Origin: Letharia columbiana
Lineage: Eukaryota; Ascomycota; Lecanoromycetes; Lecanorales; Parmeliaceae
NCBI RefSeq assembly: GCF_014066305.1
Contig: NW_023501044.1
Span: forward strand, 496,001-560,000
Direction: 5' to 3'
DNA length: 64,000 nucleotides
Part shown: positions 36,740 to 48,768 of the stretch, piece by piece
How positions within the stretch are numbered: position 1 is the first letter of the stretch
Layout: each line of letters starts with the position of its first letter
Made by a program: the position numbers and the translations under genes
The notes under the pieces: model-generated
What the model saw: the letters and a program-made list of their open reading frames with translations, nothing else
The model's database searches: none
Told to the model about the DNA's origin: nothing

Positions 36740-39549
36740 AAGTAAAGGCCTATGAATTAAATTTATGGAGTTGGATTTTTCTAAGTTAAATCGAATTTTA
36801 GTCCTAGTTCTAAGTTAAATCGAACTCTAATCGCTTACTATACGTTTTTAACCTACTTTTATTACTATAAAATTAATTTAATCTATGTAATATATAGATA
36901 TATATATATGAAGAGAGGTGCGCTAAGGCTTAATTAGAAAGGTATATCGAGTATAAAGAATTAATTTATAATAATTATCTATAAAAAATAGAGAAAGACT
37001 ATATTCTTATAGTAAGAAGTATCGAAATATCGAAAAGATATACGGAGGTCGGTATTAAAAGTCCTGGACAGCGCTAAAATACTTGGCACTCTTGGCATTC
37101 TTAGCAGTCTTGGCAGTTTCTATATAGTTATATTTATTTAACGATAATACTTTATATAATTACGTATATACTTATTAACTCGCTCGACGAAGTCGTATAA
37201 TCATATATTATCTTTCTTACGATCTTTTCTATACTTATTATTATCTTTAAGATATATTATCTTCGTAATATATCTCGATATTTACTCTATTTACTTCTAA
37301 ATTCTCTTTTAAATAAACTCGTAATTTTAATAATATAGCTATTATCTTTCGACTTTCTTATAAATTTTTAATATATCTTTTTAAATAATATAATATTTTA
37401 TTTATAATTAATAAGACTTAATAAGTATTTAAATTTAAGTCTTATTATTATAATTAATACTTTAAGTATTAAATATATTAATAAAAGATAATTAAGATAA
37501 AGAATAATAAGAAGATTTCTATTTATTATATTATATAAATAAGACTTATATTATAGAAGTCTTTATACTCTTTCTCTATTTCTTTACGCTATAATTAATA
37601 CTTTAATATTATTACTATTATATATTCTATTAATATCGCTATTATATATATACTTCGTATATATATACTACGTCGCTATTATATAGAGTACTAATACTTA
37701 TTAAAATAAAGAATAATAATGCTATCCATGAAATTTGGAAGTATGTCAAGCACTCAGCCCTACCTGAACCCTTGTCTTGGCATGTTCAGGACTTTTAATG
37801 CCGACCTCCGTAGAGATAACATGCTAGTTAGTGGTGTGAATTCCATAATATCTTCTACCGTAGTGAAATCTTTTAAATAATGAAATAGCTATAAATATCG
37901 GACGGTTTCAATTTATTCAAATATATATCGTTCGATATTCCTATAGAGGCCGCAGTGATGTACTATATCAATGCAGTAGGGATGATAGACCAAGTTACAG
38001 TGGTATTCTCCGCTTACTAAGTGATGATTTGATGTGGAATCGTGGAGAGTATATGATGTGGGATCTTGAAGAGCTGAGCCGTGTTCTTGACGATGGTGGC
38101 CTTATTGCCGCTTGGTTTCTCCGCAGTGTTCTCCGCATTTGCCTGTTGTAGTTTCTTCTCTTGCTTCTTCTTTTATAGAGTATTAGACTGAGTAGCTAGC
38201 TGAGTGGCTGACTGAGTGGATGATTAATATAACGTGGGATCTTGGAGAGCTAAGCCGTGTTCTTGACGATGGTGGCCTTGTTGCCGCTTGATTTCTCCGC
38301 AGTGTTCTCCGCATTTGCCTGTTGTAGTTCCTCCTCTTGCTCCTTCTCTTATAGAGTATCAGACTGAGTGGCTAGCTGAGTGGCTGACTGAGTGGATAAC
38401 TGATATGACGTGGGATCTTGGAGAGCTGAGCCGTGTTCTTGACGATGGTGGCCTTGTTGTCGCTTGGTTTCTCCGCAGTATTCTCCATAGTGTTCTCCGC
38501 AGTGTTCTCCGCAGTGTTCTCCGCAGTGTTCTCCGCATTTGCCTGTTGTAGTTCCTCCTCTTACTCCTTAATAGTGGGGATGACAGGCCAAGTTGTAGTG
38601 GTGTTCTCCGCTTGCTGAGTGATGATTTGATGTGGAACCATGGAGAGCATATGACGTGGGATCTTGGAGAGCTGAGCCGTGTTCTTGGTGCTGGGGGCCT
38701 TGTTGCCGCTTGGTTTCTCCGCAGTGTTCTCCGCATTCGCCTGCTGTATTGACTTCTCTTGCACTGGCTGAGTGGATTGGTGTGAGACCGTGGAGAGTAG
38801 GCCTGTTGTGTCAATGCTGCTGATGACTGTCTCCGCAATCTTCTCCGCAGTGTTCTCCGTATTCGCCTGTTGTAGATCCTCCTCTTATTTAACTGAGTGC
38901 GAGGGTATCGAGGATAAATGTGTTTATATTGGTGGAATTGGTAGAATTGATAGAATAGTGAAAGAAGAATGGTTACACAAATAGGTGGAAGGATTATTAT
39001 TCGATCCCGGACGCGTTTGGTGTGACTACAATATTTGAATGTCAGTTTAACCCATCTATCGCTGGCTTGAAAGGAGTATATAGGGGAGGACGTATCCGTT
39101 CGGGCTCTTTTTGAGGGCTTTCTAACGCGTTTGGTAGAATTGATAGAATTGGTAGAATTGATAGAATTGATAGAATGGTGGAAGAATAATAAACAGGTGG
39201 AAGGATTATTATCCGATCTCGGACGCGTCTGATGTGACTATCATAACTATCATATTTAAATATCTATTTAATCTACTAATAGTAGACTAAACTTTATAAT
39301 TTTTATAGCGTTAGAAAGCGTAAAGCGAGCTTTATAATTTAAGGAATTATAAAATAACTATATATATTATAAACTAAGTACTTCAAAGTATAAAACTTCT
39401 ATATATAAATTTTTAATAAGAGAGATATAAAAGGACTATCGAGCTAATTTAATCGGTTTAATTAAAGAGTATAGCGAATTTAAATTTATAATTAACTATA
39501 TATATAAATTTAAGATTTTTAAATTTAATTCTATCTTATTCTATTATAT
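36740..39549 (+). mobile_element. A-family repeat A5 (partly unmutated)
   Basis: Starts agtaaaggcctatgaattaa and ends 'atcttattctattatatt'. The outer parts are mutated, while about 37,813-39,250 is close to the pre-RIP state and shows the internal array well: unit markers near 38,057, 38,231, 38,408 and 38,655. A 15-bp subrepeat (gcagtgttctcc core) is expanded at about 38,472-38,536. Minus-strand frames stay open over single units (for example 38,561-38,764, with QQANAENTAEKPSGNKA). It carries the 768-bp element at 37,043-37,810. Confidence 0.85.
37043..37810 (-). mobile_element. Non-autonomous Tc1/mariner-type element with 28-bp inverted ends
   Basis: Inverted ends CGGAGGTCGGTATTAAAAGT + CCTGGACA (left) and, on the other strand, CGGAGGTCGGCATTAAAAGT + CCTGAACA: 28 bp with two transition differences. 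TA flanks both sides (37,041-37,042; 37,811-37,812). The host A5 sequence resumes across it exactly as in uninterrupted A copies. The interior is RIP-mutated and, on the minus strand, matches the 3' part of the 6,598-8,416 transposon, including aatttagaagtaaatagag, and its subterminal 'agcgatat' region. So it is an internally deleted relative whose termini belong to another subfamily. Confidence 0.85.
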
Positions 39550-40789
39550 TAGTATAAGTAAAAATTTATAAATTAAATTTATAATTATTTTTTAATTAGG
39601 GTTATCGAGTAAATAGGTAAGCGATCTTTGATAAGCGAACTTTAATAAGCGATATTTGAATTCCTTGCGCTTTAATAATTATAAGATAGATTTTCAAAAT
39701 TCTTAAAAATTCGAAAAGCGCAAATAGCGCTTCAAAATTTAAAATAAAAAATTTCAAAATTTTAATAGAAAATAAAAAAGTTTTTACTATTATGAATAAT
39801 ATATATCTATTTTTTAATAAGAAAGGCGCGGGAGGACGAGATTTTGATAGTTACGAATACTAATTTATTTATTTATAATATCTAATTAAAAAGCGTAAAC
39901 CTAATAAATTAATAATTAGCTATATATATAAATTTAAGATTTTCTAATTTAGCTCTATCTTATTCTTTTATATATATTAATATATAAAAGAATAAAATAG
40001 AACTAAATTAGAAAATCTTAAATTTATATATATAGCTAATTATTAATTTATTAGATCTACGCTTTTTAATTAGATATTATAGATAAATAAATTAGTATCC
40101 GTAACTATTAAAATCTCGCCCTCTCGTATCTCTCTTATTAAAAAATAGATATACGTTATTTACAATAGTAAAAACTTTTTTATTTTCTATTAAAATTTTG
40201 AAATTTTTTATTTTAAATTTTGAAGCGCTATTTACGCTTTCCGAATTTTTAAGAATTTTAAAAATCTATCTTATAATTATTAAAGCGTAAGGAATTTAAA
40301 TATCGCTTATCAAAGTTCGCTTATTAAAGATTATTTATCTATTTACTCGATAGCCTTAATTAAAAAAATAATTATAAATTTAATTTATAGATTTTTACTT
40401 ATATTAATATAATAGAATAAGATAGAGTTAAGTTTAAAAATCTTAAATTTATATATATAGCTAATTATAAATTTAAATTCGTTATACTCTTTAATTAGAT
40501 TAGCTAAATTAGCCCGATAGCCCTCTTATATCTCTCTTATTAAAAATTTATATATAGAAGTTTTATACTTTAAAGTACTTAGTTTATAATATATATAGTT
40601 ATTTTATAATTCCTTAAATTATAAAGCTCGCTTTACGCTTTCTAACGCTATAAAAATTATAAAGTTTAGTCTACTATTAGTAGATTAAATAGATATTTAA
40701 ATATGATAGTTATGATAGTCATATTAGACGCGTTCGAAATCGGATAATAATCCTTTCACCTATTTATTATTCTTTTACTATTCTATTAA
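39166..40789. repeat. 1.6-kb near-perfect palindrome
   Basis: The two arms (39,166-39,977 and 39,978-40,789) are inverted copies: each has the end of an A element, then a one-subunit B element, meeting at attcttttatata-tattaa-tatataaaagaat (39,962-39,993). Matching landmarks are mirrored about 39,977.5, for example 'agtaaaaatttataaatt' at about 39,557 and its complement ending at about 40,400. Differences are mostly transitions. The arm-to-arm spacer is only about 6 bp. Confidence 0.85.
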
Positions 40790-40812
40790 TTATTTATAGA
40801 CCTTTACTTATA

Positions 40813-42411
40813 TATTAATAAAGAGTATATAACGTAAGATCTTAGAGAGCTAAGTCGTATTCTTAATAATAATAATTTTATTATCACTTAATTTCTTTAT
40901 AATATTTTCTATATTCGCTTACTATTTTAACTTCTCTTATATTAACTAAATAAATTAATATAAGATTATAAAGAGTAAGTCTATTATATTACTACTATTA
41001 ATAACTATCTTTATAATATTCTTTATAATATTCTTTATAGTATTCTTCGCATTTATCTATTATAGTTTCTTTTTTTACTTCTTAATATAATAAAGATAAT
41101 AGATTAAGTTATAATAGTATTCTTCGCTTACTAAGTAATAATTTAATATAAAATTATAGAGAGTATATAATGTGAGATTTTAGAGAGTTAAGTCGTATTC
41201 TTAATATTAGAGATCTTATTACCGCTTAATTTCTCCGTAATATTCTTCGCATTTATCTATTATAGTTTCTTCTTTTACTTCTTAATATAATAAAGATAAT
41301 AAACTAAATTATAATAATATTCTTCGCTTACTAAATAATAATTTAATATAGAATTATAGAGAGTATATAACGTAGGATCTTAAAGAGCTAAGTCGTATTC
41401 TTAATACTAAAAGTCTTATTATTACTTAATTTCTTTATAATATTCTTTATATTTATCTATTATAGTTTCTTCTCTTACTTCTTTTTTTATAGAGTATTAG
41501 ATTAAATAGATAATTAATATAACGTGAAATCTTAGAGAGCTAAGCCGTATTCTTAATAATAATAGCTTTATTATCACTTAATTTCTTTATAATATTCTTT
41601 ATATTTATCTATTATAGTTTCTTCTTTTACTTCTTTTTTATAGAGTATTAGACTAAGTAATTAGTTAAATAACTAATTAAGTAAATAATTAAATAACTAG
41701 TTAATAATCTAATTAAGTAGATTATTAAGTTAATAAAATAAATAATATTAATTAAGCGACTAATCGAGTATATAAAGAAGAATAATAGCTATAAATTTAT
41801 TTAAGCTCTTTTTAAGAGTTTTTTAATACGTTTATAAGTAGTAGTAGATAGCTATTAAGCTCGCTTATAGCCTCTATTACTAGTAATAATAAATTTATAT
41901 TAATAAAAACTCTAAGAGATAGATAAAAGAAATAGATATATCTAAAATATTTAATAACGTTTTCGCGAGGGATATTAAGAACGATTATATTTATATTAAT
42001 AAAATTAATAGAATTAATAAAATAGTAAAAGAATAATAGTTATATAAATAAATAGATAAAAGAATTATTATTTAATTTCGAACGCGTTTCGTATAATTAT
42101 ATTTAAATACTACTTCGCTTTATTAATAGTAAATTAAACTTTATAATTTTTATAGCGTTAAAAAGCGTAAAGCGAGCTTTATAATTTAAGGAATTATAAA
42201 GTAACTATATATATCGCAAGCTAAGTACTTTAAAGTATAAAATTTCTATATATAAATTTTTAATAAGAGAGCTTAAAAGGATTAGCGGGCTAATTTAGTC
42301 GATTTAACTAAAGAGCGTAGTAACCTTAAATTAATAATTGATTATATATATAAATTTAAGATTTTCTAGCTCAGCTCTATCTTATTCTTTTATATATACT
42401 AATTATTACTA
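40813..42411 (+). mobile_element. A-family repeat A4, right part
   Basis: Continues A4 after the composite insert: unit markers 'gagctaagtcgtattctta' near 40,850, 41,190, 41,390 and 41,540, the acgcgtttcgtataatta block near 42,084, and the terminus 'cttattcttttatatatact' at 42,391-42,411. Heavily mutated. Confidence 0.85.
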
Positions 42412-44142
42412 ATAATCTTTTTTTATTAAAAAAAGATAAAATTATTTACTATAATTAATTATATTAATAAAAATATATTCTTAAATTATTATAATTATAT
42501 TATTTTATAAAGAAAGAGAATAATTATTAAAAATTATAATTTTATTAAAATCTCTAATATTAATAATAACTCTTCTCTTTTACTTAAATATCTTCTTAGA
42601 CTTAATATAGATTATCTTATAAATTATAAAAATAGAGAAAGCGAAAAAAAATTAATTTCTTAGACTAGCTTATTTTATCTTATATATATATCTTATTAAA
42701 CTTTTTATTAATAAGTTTATAATCTTCTAAAATTTAAGAATAAATTTTATTTCTTAACTTCGTTAAGAAAGATTATTAATCTATAATAATTAATATCTAT
42801 AGTTACTTCGCTTTAAAAAGATTAATAATATCGCTAAAATCTTTCTAGATATAAAGATTTTCTTCTAAGATACTTTATATTATATTTATATATTTTTATT
42901 TTTTATAAATAGTAATTTTATTAGATAATCGCGTTTCTAAAGTAAGATCTATAGTTATCTTCTTAATAACTAACTTTAATATAATAAAATTAATAAATTT
43001 CTAAAGTATAGATCTCTTATCTTTAAATATCTTAATTATTAAAAAGTAATTCTTTATTTAAATTAAGTAATCTTCTTTAGCTTTATATTTAATTACGAAA
43101 TCGATTTTATAATAGCGAGATATTATAAGTAAAGTAACACTATTATTTCGAATAGAAATAAAATTAAAATTTACGTTTATAAGATATATATAAACTTTAT
43201 TTATTTTTAATTCGAAAAGAAAGTTTTAATTAGAAAGTAAATTTTTATCTTATAAAGATATAGTAATAAATCTAATAGATTTTAAAAAAATAATTTAATA
43301 TTATTTTAATCTTATAATTTATTAAATTTTTATATTATCTCTAATAGTAGCTTATATTAAAATATTAATATTTTTATACTTAATAAAAATGACTTTCTTC
43401 TATAAAAGATCGATTACTACTTCTTCTAAATCGAGTATATTTATCTCTATTAAAAAGATTTACTTTAAGATTATTTACGATATATATATCTTAAATAAAC
43501 TTAATTATAATAGATTTCTTTTTTAAAGTTTTATCTTTTATAAAGAAAGAAAGAGTAATTTATTTATTAGTAAAATATTAATTTAAGCTAATTTTATATA
43601 AGATAATCGAAGTTATATACTTTTTAATAGAGAAAGAGAATATTAATCTCTTTAAGAAAACTCGATTTTTTATATTTATTAGATATCTAATATTTAGATA
43701 TTCTAATTTCGACGAAGCTTTTAAAGAAAAATTAAATAGCTTAATAAGATAATATTATAATTAAAAAATTATTTTATTATTCGAATTCGCGAGTGCTACG
43801 AATTTAATTAACTCGAGTTTTTTAAAAATAAATATCTTTTTTAATAGTATTTTCTTAAAAATTTATATTAATTTCTCTAGTAATAAGTTAAGTATAGAAT
43901 TCTTCTCTCTAAAAATCTTCTTAGTATTCTTTAAAGAGATTATTTAATAATAAGATTTTTTTTTAAAATAAGTATATAACTAATTATTAGATAAAAACTT
44001 TTTTTAATATTTTCGATAAATTAATAAATCTTCTATTTTACTTATAGTAATATAATAAATAATTAAAATAAACTTAATATCGACTTTCTTATTCTTATAA
44101 TCGAATTTCTTATCTTTTAAAGTCTTATTTTTATATATATTA
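42412..44142. other. AT-rich RIP-type DNA, no gene
   Basis: No gene or known repeat. It lies between two A copies and may be an old unrelated transposon. Confidence 0.55.
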
Positions 44143-45545
44143 CAAGTAAAGGCCTATGAATTAAATTCATGAAGTTGGATTTTTCTAAGTCAAATCGAAC
44201 TCTGATCGCTTGCTGTGCGTTTTTGACCTACTTCCACCACTACAAAATTGATAATTAGGAAGGTGTATCGAGTGTAGAGGATTGATCCGTAATAATTACC
44301 CACAAAAAATAGAGAAAGGCCATATCCTTATGGCAAGAAGTATCGAAATACCGGAAAGGAATGGAGACAACGTGCTAATTAGTGGTGTGAATCCCACAAT
44401 ATCTTCTGCCGCAGTGAAATTTTTCGAATAATGAAATAGCTGTAGACATCGGACGGTTTCAATTTGTCCAAATATGCATCGTCCGATGTTTCTCCTGCAG
44501 AGGCCGCAGTGATATACCATATTAATGCAGTGGGGATGACAGGCCAAGTTGCAGTGGTGTTGTCCGCTTACTGAGTGATGATTTGATGTGGAATCGTGGA
44601 GAGCATATGACGTGGGATCTTGGAGAGCTGAGCTGTGTTCTTGATGATGGTGGCCTTATTACCGCTTAGTTTCTCCGCAGTGTTCTCCATAGTGTTCTCC
44701 GCAGTATTCTCCGCATTTGCCTGTTGTAGTTCCTCCTCTTACTGCTTAATGCAGTGGGGATAACAGGCTAAGTTACAGTGGTGTTCTCCGCTTGCTAAGT
44801 GATGATTTGATATGGAACCGTGGAGAGCATATGACGTGGGATCTTAGAGAGTTGAGCCGTGTTCTTGACGATGGTGGCCTTATTGCCGCTTGGTTTCTCC
44901 GCAGTGTTCTCCGCATTCGCCTACTGTATTAACTTCTCTTATACTGACTGAGTGGATTAATGTAAGACCGTGGAGAGTAGGCCTGTTGTGTCACTGCTGC
45001 TGATGACTATCTCCGTAATATTCTCCGCAGTGTTCTCCGCATTCGCCTGTTATAGATCCTCCTCTTATTTAATTGAGTGCGAGGATACCGAGGGTAAATG
45101 TGTTTATATTGGTGGAATTGGTAGAATTGGTAGAATTGGTAGAATTGGTAGAATAATGGAAGAAGAATGGTTACACAAACAGGTGGAAGGATTATTATCC
45201 GATCCCGGACGCGTCTGGTATAACTACTATGACTATCATATTTGAATATCCATTTAATCCATCAATAGTAGGCCAAACGTCATTATTTTTACAGCGTTAG
45301 AGAGCGCACACTGAGCTCTATAATTTATTAAATTATGAAGAAACAGCATCCGTAGGGAGCTGGTTATTTCAGAGGATAAGACTTCTGCACATAGATTTTT
45401 GAAGATTTTTGATAGTTGCGGACGCTAATTTATTTACCCGCGGTGTCTAACCAAAAAGCGTAGACCTGACGAATTTATAATTGGCTGCACATACAAATTC
45501 AAGGTTTTCTAGTTCAGCCCTACCTTATTCTTTTATATATATTAA
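44143..45545 (+). mobile_element. A-family repeat A6, least mutated full-ended copy
   Basis: Starts caagtaaaggcctatgaatt and ends 'accttattcttttatatata'. G and C, including CpA and TpG, are kept nearly throughout and composition changes sharply at both ends, so it arrived after most of the surrounding RIP. It has only two main array units (markers at about 44,575 and 44,800, 225 bp apart) plus a partial one, and a 9-bp 'ggtagaatt' run (45,110-45,152). On the minus strand one frame reads ETSDDAYLDKLKPSDVYSYF near 44,450-44,520 and repeat-unit text KIPRHMLST upstream. Single units are open but the frame shifts between units, so it does not encode an intact protein as it stands. Confidence 0.85.
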
Positions 45546-48289
45546 TAGAAATAATAATTATTATTTATATAATATATCGAAGAATTCTATAAATATATAA
45601 AATTATAGTTTTTATAATAGTCTTTAAAAATAAAGCTCTTATTTTTAAGATTATAAAAGTATATCTTCTATAAAGATTAAGATATAGATATTTCTATAAA
45701 TTCTTAATTATTATATTCTTAATTATTATTATATTATCTAGTTAAATAAAATAAATATTTACTATAATTCTAATAATTCGTTTAATTTAAATATTATAAT
45801 TAATTTAATTAGACGTTTTTAATTATAATTATAAATAGCTACTTAGAAGTTAATAGAATATTTTTTAAAGCTTAATTTCTTAAAGTTATAATCGAAGTCT
45901 AAGTCTAAATCGAGAGTAAAGTCTATAAGAATTATTATTTAAACGATTATATATAAGAAAATAATTAATTATCTTAATTCTACTAATAAGACGTATAAGC
46001 TTAAAAAATATAAGAGAAATATATAGAGAAATTCGATTATTATTAATATTTATAGTTTAAATATAATAATCTTAATTAATAAGAATAAGTATTATATATC
46101 TATAGATCTATTATAAAAAAGCGAGAAAAAGAAAAAATCGCTTTTAAGCTTTTTAAAACTTATCTTATTATTTTCTAAATAAAGATCTATCTTTATTAGA
46201 TCGTTAATCGTTATTTATAATCTTAATTCTAATCTCTCTCTTAATCTTAATCTTAAACTTTCTTTTATATATTTTTATATTATTATTTTTTTTACTAATT
46301 AAAATAATACTATAGCTTCTTTCTATTATTAAGTTTCTTTATAAATTTATAAAGTATAATCTAAGAAGTTAAAGAAGATATAATAATTTATAATTCGATT
46401 TTTAAGTAATTATATATCTAAATAGCTTAAATATATTTTTTAAAGATTTCTACTTATATAATATATTTAAAAATACTTTATATATAGCTTATAAAATTAT
46501 ATTTACTATTAATATTATTAAGAATATAAACTTATTTTATAAATTAATTTAGAATTAAGAATATAAATATCTTAAAACGATCTTATAGTCGAATAAGCGT
46601 TCTTTTTAATTCTATTTAAAATTATATTATTACATTTTTTTTATTTTAGAATAGAGTATTTAATTATTAGAATAAGATAACTTTTTAAAAATAAATTAAG
46701 AGATTTATATATATAATATTCTCTTCTTTAATTATAGCGTAGTCTTTTATATATTAATAAAAAGAATATACTTCTTAATATATAATTTCTTTATTATTAA
46801 AAATAATATTATTAATATTATATAATTCTTTAAGATCTAAATAAAAGAATCTTAGATTAAAAATATAAAAATTATTACTAGATTCCTTCGAAGTAGCTTA
46901 TCTAAAAGATTCTAAAAGACTTTATAAGTCTATTAAATCTATAATATTAAATATAAATTATAAATTTTTTATAATTACTTATATAACTTATAATATAATC
47001 TATTATATTATTAAATTTACTCTTATAAATAAAGATAATATTTATTAAAAACTTTTTTAGTTTTATAAAAGCTAATTTCCGCTAGAATTAAATTTCGAAG
47101 TAATATTTTCTAAGTTAGAAGCTTTTAACTAATTAAAAATTAATCTATTAAATCTATTATTAAAAAATTCTATATTTATAAAGTTTCGATATTTTTTATT
47201 ATTATTTTTTAATATTTTATTAAATATAGCTTAATTTAATAAAAAGAGAATTTTATTTACTAAGTTTATAGCTATATAGAAATTCTAAGAATTTAATATA
47301 CTTAATTTTTTTAAAGTTAAATTTATTTTTAATATAGAATTTAAAAGTAATAAGAAGAAAGATAAAGATTAAGATTAATAAGGAGATTAAGTTTTTCGCG
47401 TAAATATTATAAATAATAATAAGAAAAGATTAGTAAATCTTCTTTTTTATCTTTATCGAGCTTAAGAAAAGAAGTTCTATTATTAAAGTGAGAAAATTAG
47501 ATTATTTTAAGAAAAGAAGAAGATAATAACTTTAAGAAGATATTTATATAATCTTTTAAATTAAAGCTTAGATTCTTAAGAATAAAAGTATTCTTAGACT
47601 TAAAGCGAGTTACTCTAATTTATTAAATAAGAAAATAATTATTATTTATATAATAATAAACTTCTTATATAAAGATAATAACTACTCTTATTAAAGTACT
47701 CGTAAATCTAAAATTATAATTTTAGAAAAAAGAGTAAATAAGAGGTTTCTCTAATCGAGTAGTCTTTAAAAAAAAGATTAAGTTAATACTCTAAGATTTA
47801 TCTTATTAAATATATAAATCTTAATCACGTAGAATATTAATAGATAAATTAGAAATTTATATAATTAATTTAATAATCTAACGATAATTCTTATTAAGAA
47901 TTTACTTATAAAGTTTAGAATTTTTTATTAAGAAAGCTTGAAATTAAAAGATAAATAAAATCGTTAAATCTAATAAGATAGATTTTCTAACTTCGTTAAT
48001 TATAAATAATTATATTCTATTATAAAAAAGATATAGAGAGAAAATAAAAAGAAAGATTTATCGAGAAGAAAGGAAAGTATTAAGAATAAGAGATAAGCTT
48101 TTCTTAAGAGAAGGAAAGTTATTTAAAAAGATAAGGGAAATTAAATAACTCTTATAGCGATTCTTTCTTTTAGAAAAAGATTCTTTCTTTAAAAAAGTGT
48201 TATTTTAATAAAAGAAAACTTCTTAGTATAAGAATAGTATTTCTAATATAAAATAATAAGAATAGTGAGTAAATATAGAAAAGTCTATA
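45546..48289. other. AT-rich RIP-type DNA, no gene
   Basis: 2.7 kb without a recognisable gene or listed repeat. Several purine-rich stretches (for example 48,030-48,120) suggest former coding sequence, but no motif is legible. Confidence 0.55.
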
Positions 48290-48494
48290 TTGCTATTAAT
48301 TATTAAGATTACTATATAAGAAGTATATATATACTTCTAAAAAGAAGTTTTATAAAGAAGCGAAAGGTGTTTTTTAATTCTAATTCTGATTGATTAATTA
48401 AATAAGCTGAAGCTATAAACGAACTTAAAGAAAAAAAACGATATACTAAGTTACGCTAGTAAGATTTCTTACGCTATACTAAGAACGTAATATG
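48290..48494. repeat. D repeat, copy 2
   Basis: Same sequence and orientation as the copy at 29,726-29,935, including the agaagtatatatatacttct palindrome and aataagctgaagctataaac. It ends where a fragment of a C element begins. Confidence 0.65.
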
Positions 48495-48600
48495 AAATAT
48501 CGAGTAGAATTAGAAATATTCTATATCTTTTAGAATAATATCTCGAAAATTATTTAAATTTTATATTAAATATTATATCTTTTCGGCTAGTAATTCGAAT
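48495..48600. repeat. C element fragment (right end)
   Basis: Ends in 'atatcttttcggctagtaa', the C terminus seen at 57,280-57,303, preceded by short matches to the C subterminal region. The rest of the element is missing. Confidence 0.55.
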
Positions 48601-48699
48601 AATTAATTTAATATATAAATATAAGTTTAAGTTTATAAATGAAATATATAATCTATTTTTTAAATAGAATTATTAAGTTATAAATTAAAAAAATTAAAA

Positions 48700-48701
<2 letters not shown>

Positions 48702-48766
<65 letters not shown>
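48702..48766 (+). repeat. Uninterrupted run of 65 A
   Basis: A pure A tract of 65 bases that joins directly to 'taagatagaattaagctt', that is, to an A-family head lacking its first 15 or so bases. Such a run may be a poly(A) tail of a retroposed sequence, slippage, or an assembly or sequencing artefact. Confidence 0.9.

Positions 48767-48768
<2 letters not shown>

Noticed and set aside
38288..38838. Frames with Arg- or Val/Phe-rich short repeats (for example RRTLRRTL)
   Set aside because: These come from the 15-bp subrepeat inside the A-family array read in other frames; the frame kept across units is the one with ENTAEKPSGNK.
37813..39250. CRISPR-like array from regularly spaced repeats
   Set aside because: The units are continuous 175-250-bp repeats without unique spacers, in eukaryotic DNA.
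29726..48494. D repeats as the two LTRs of one retrotransposon
   Set aside because: They lie 18.5 kb apart with several complete unrelated elements between them, and no reverse transcriptase or primer-binding site is legible nearby.
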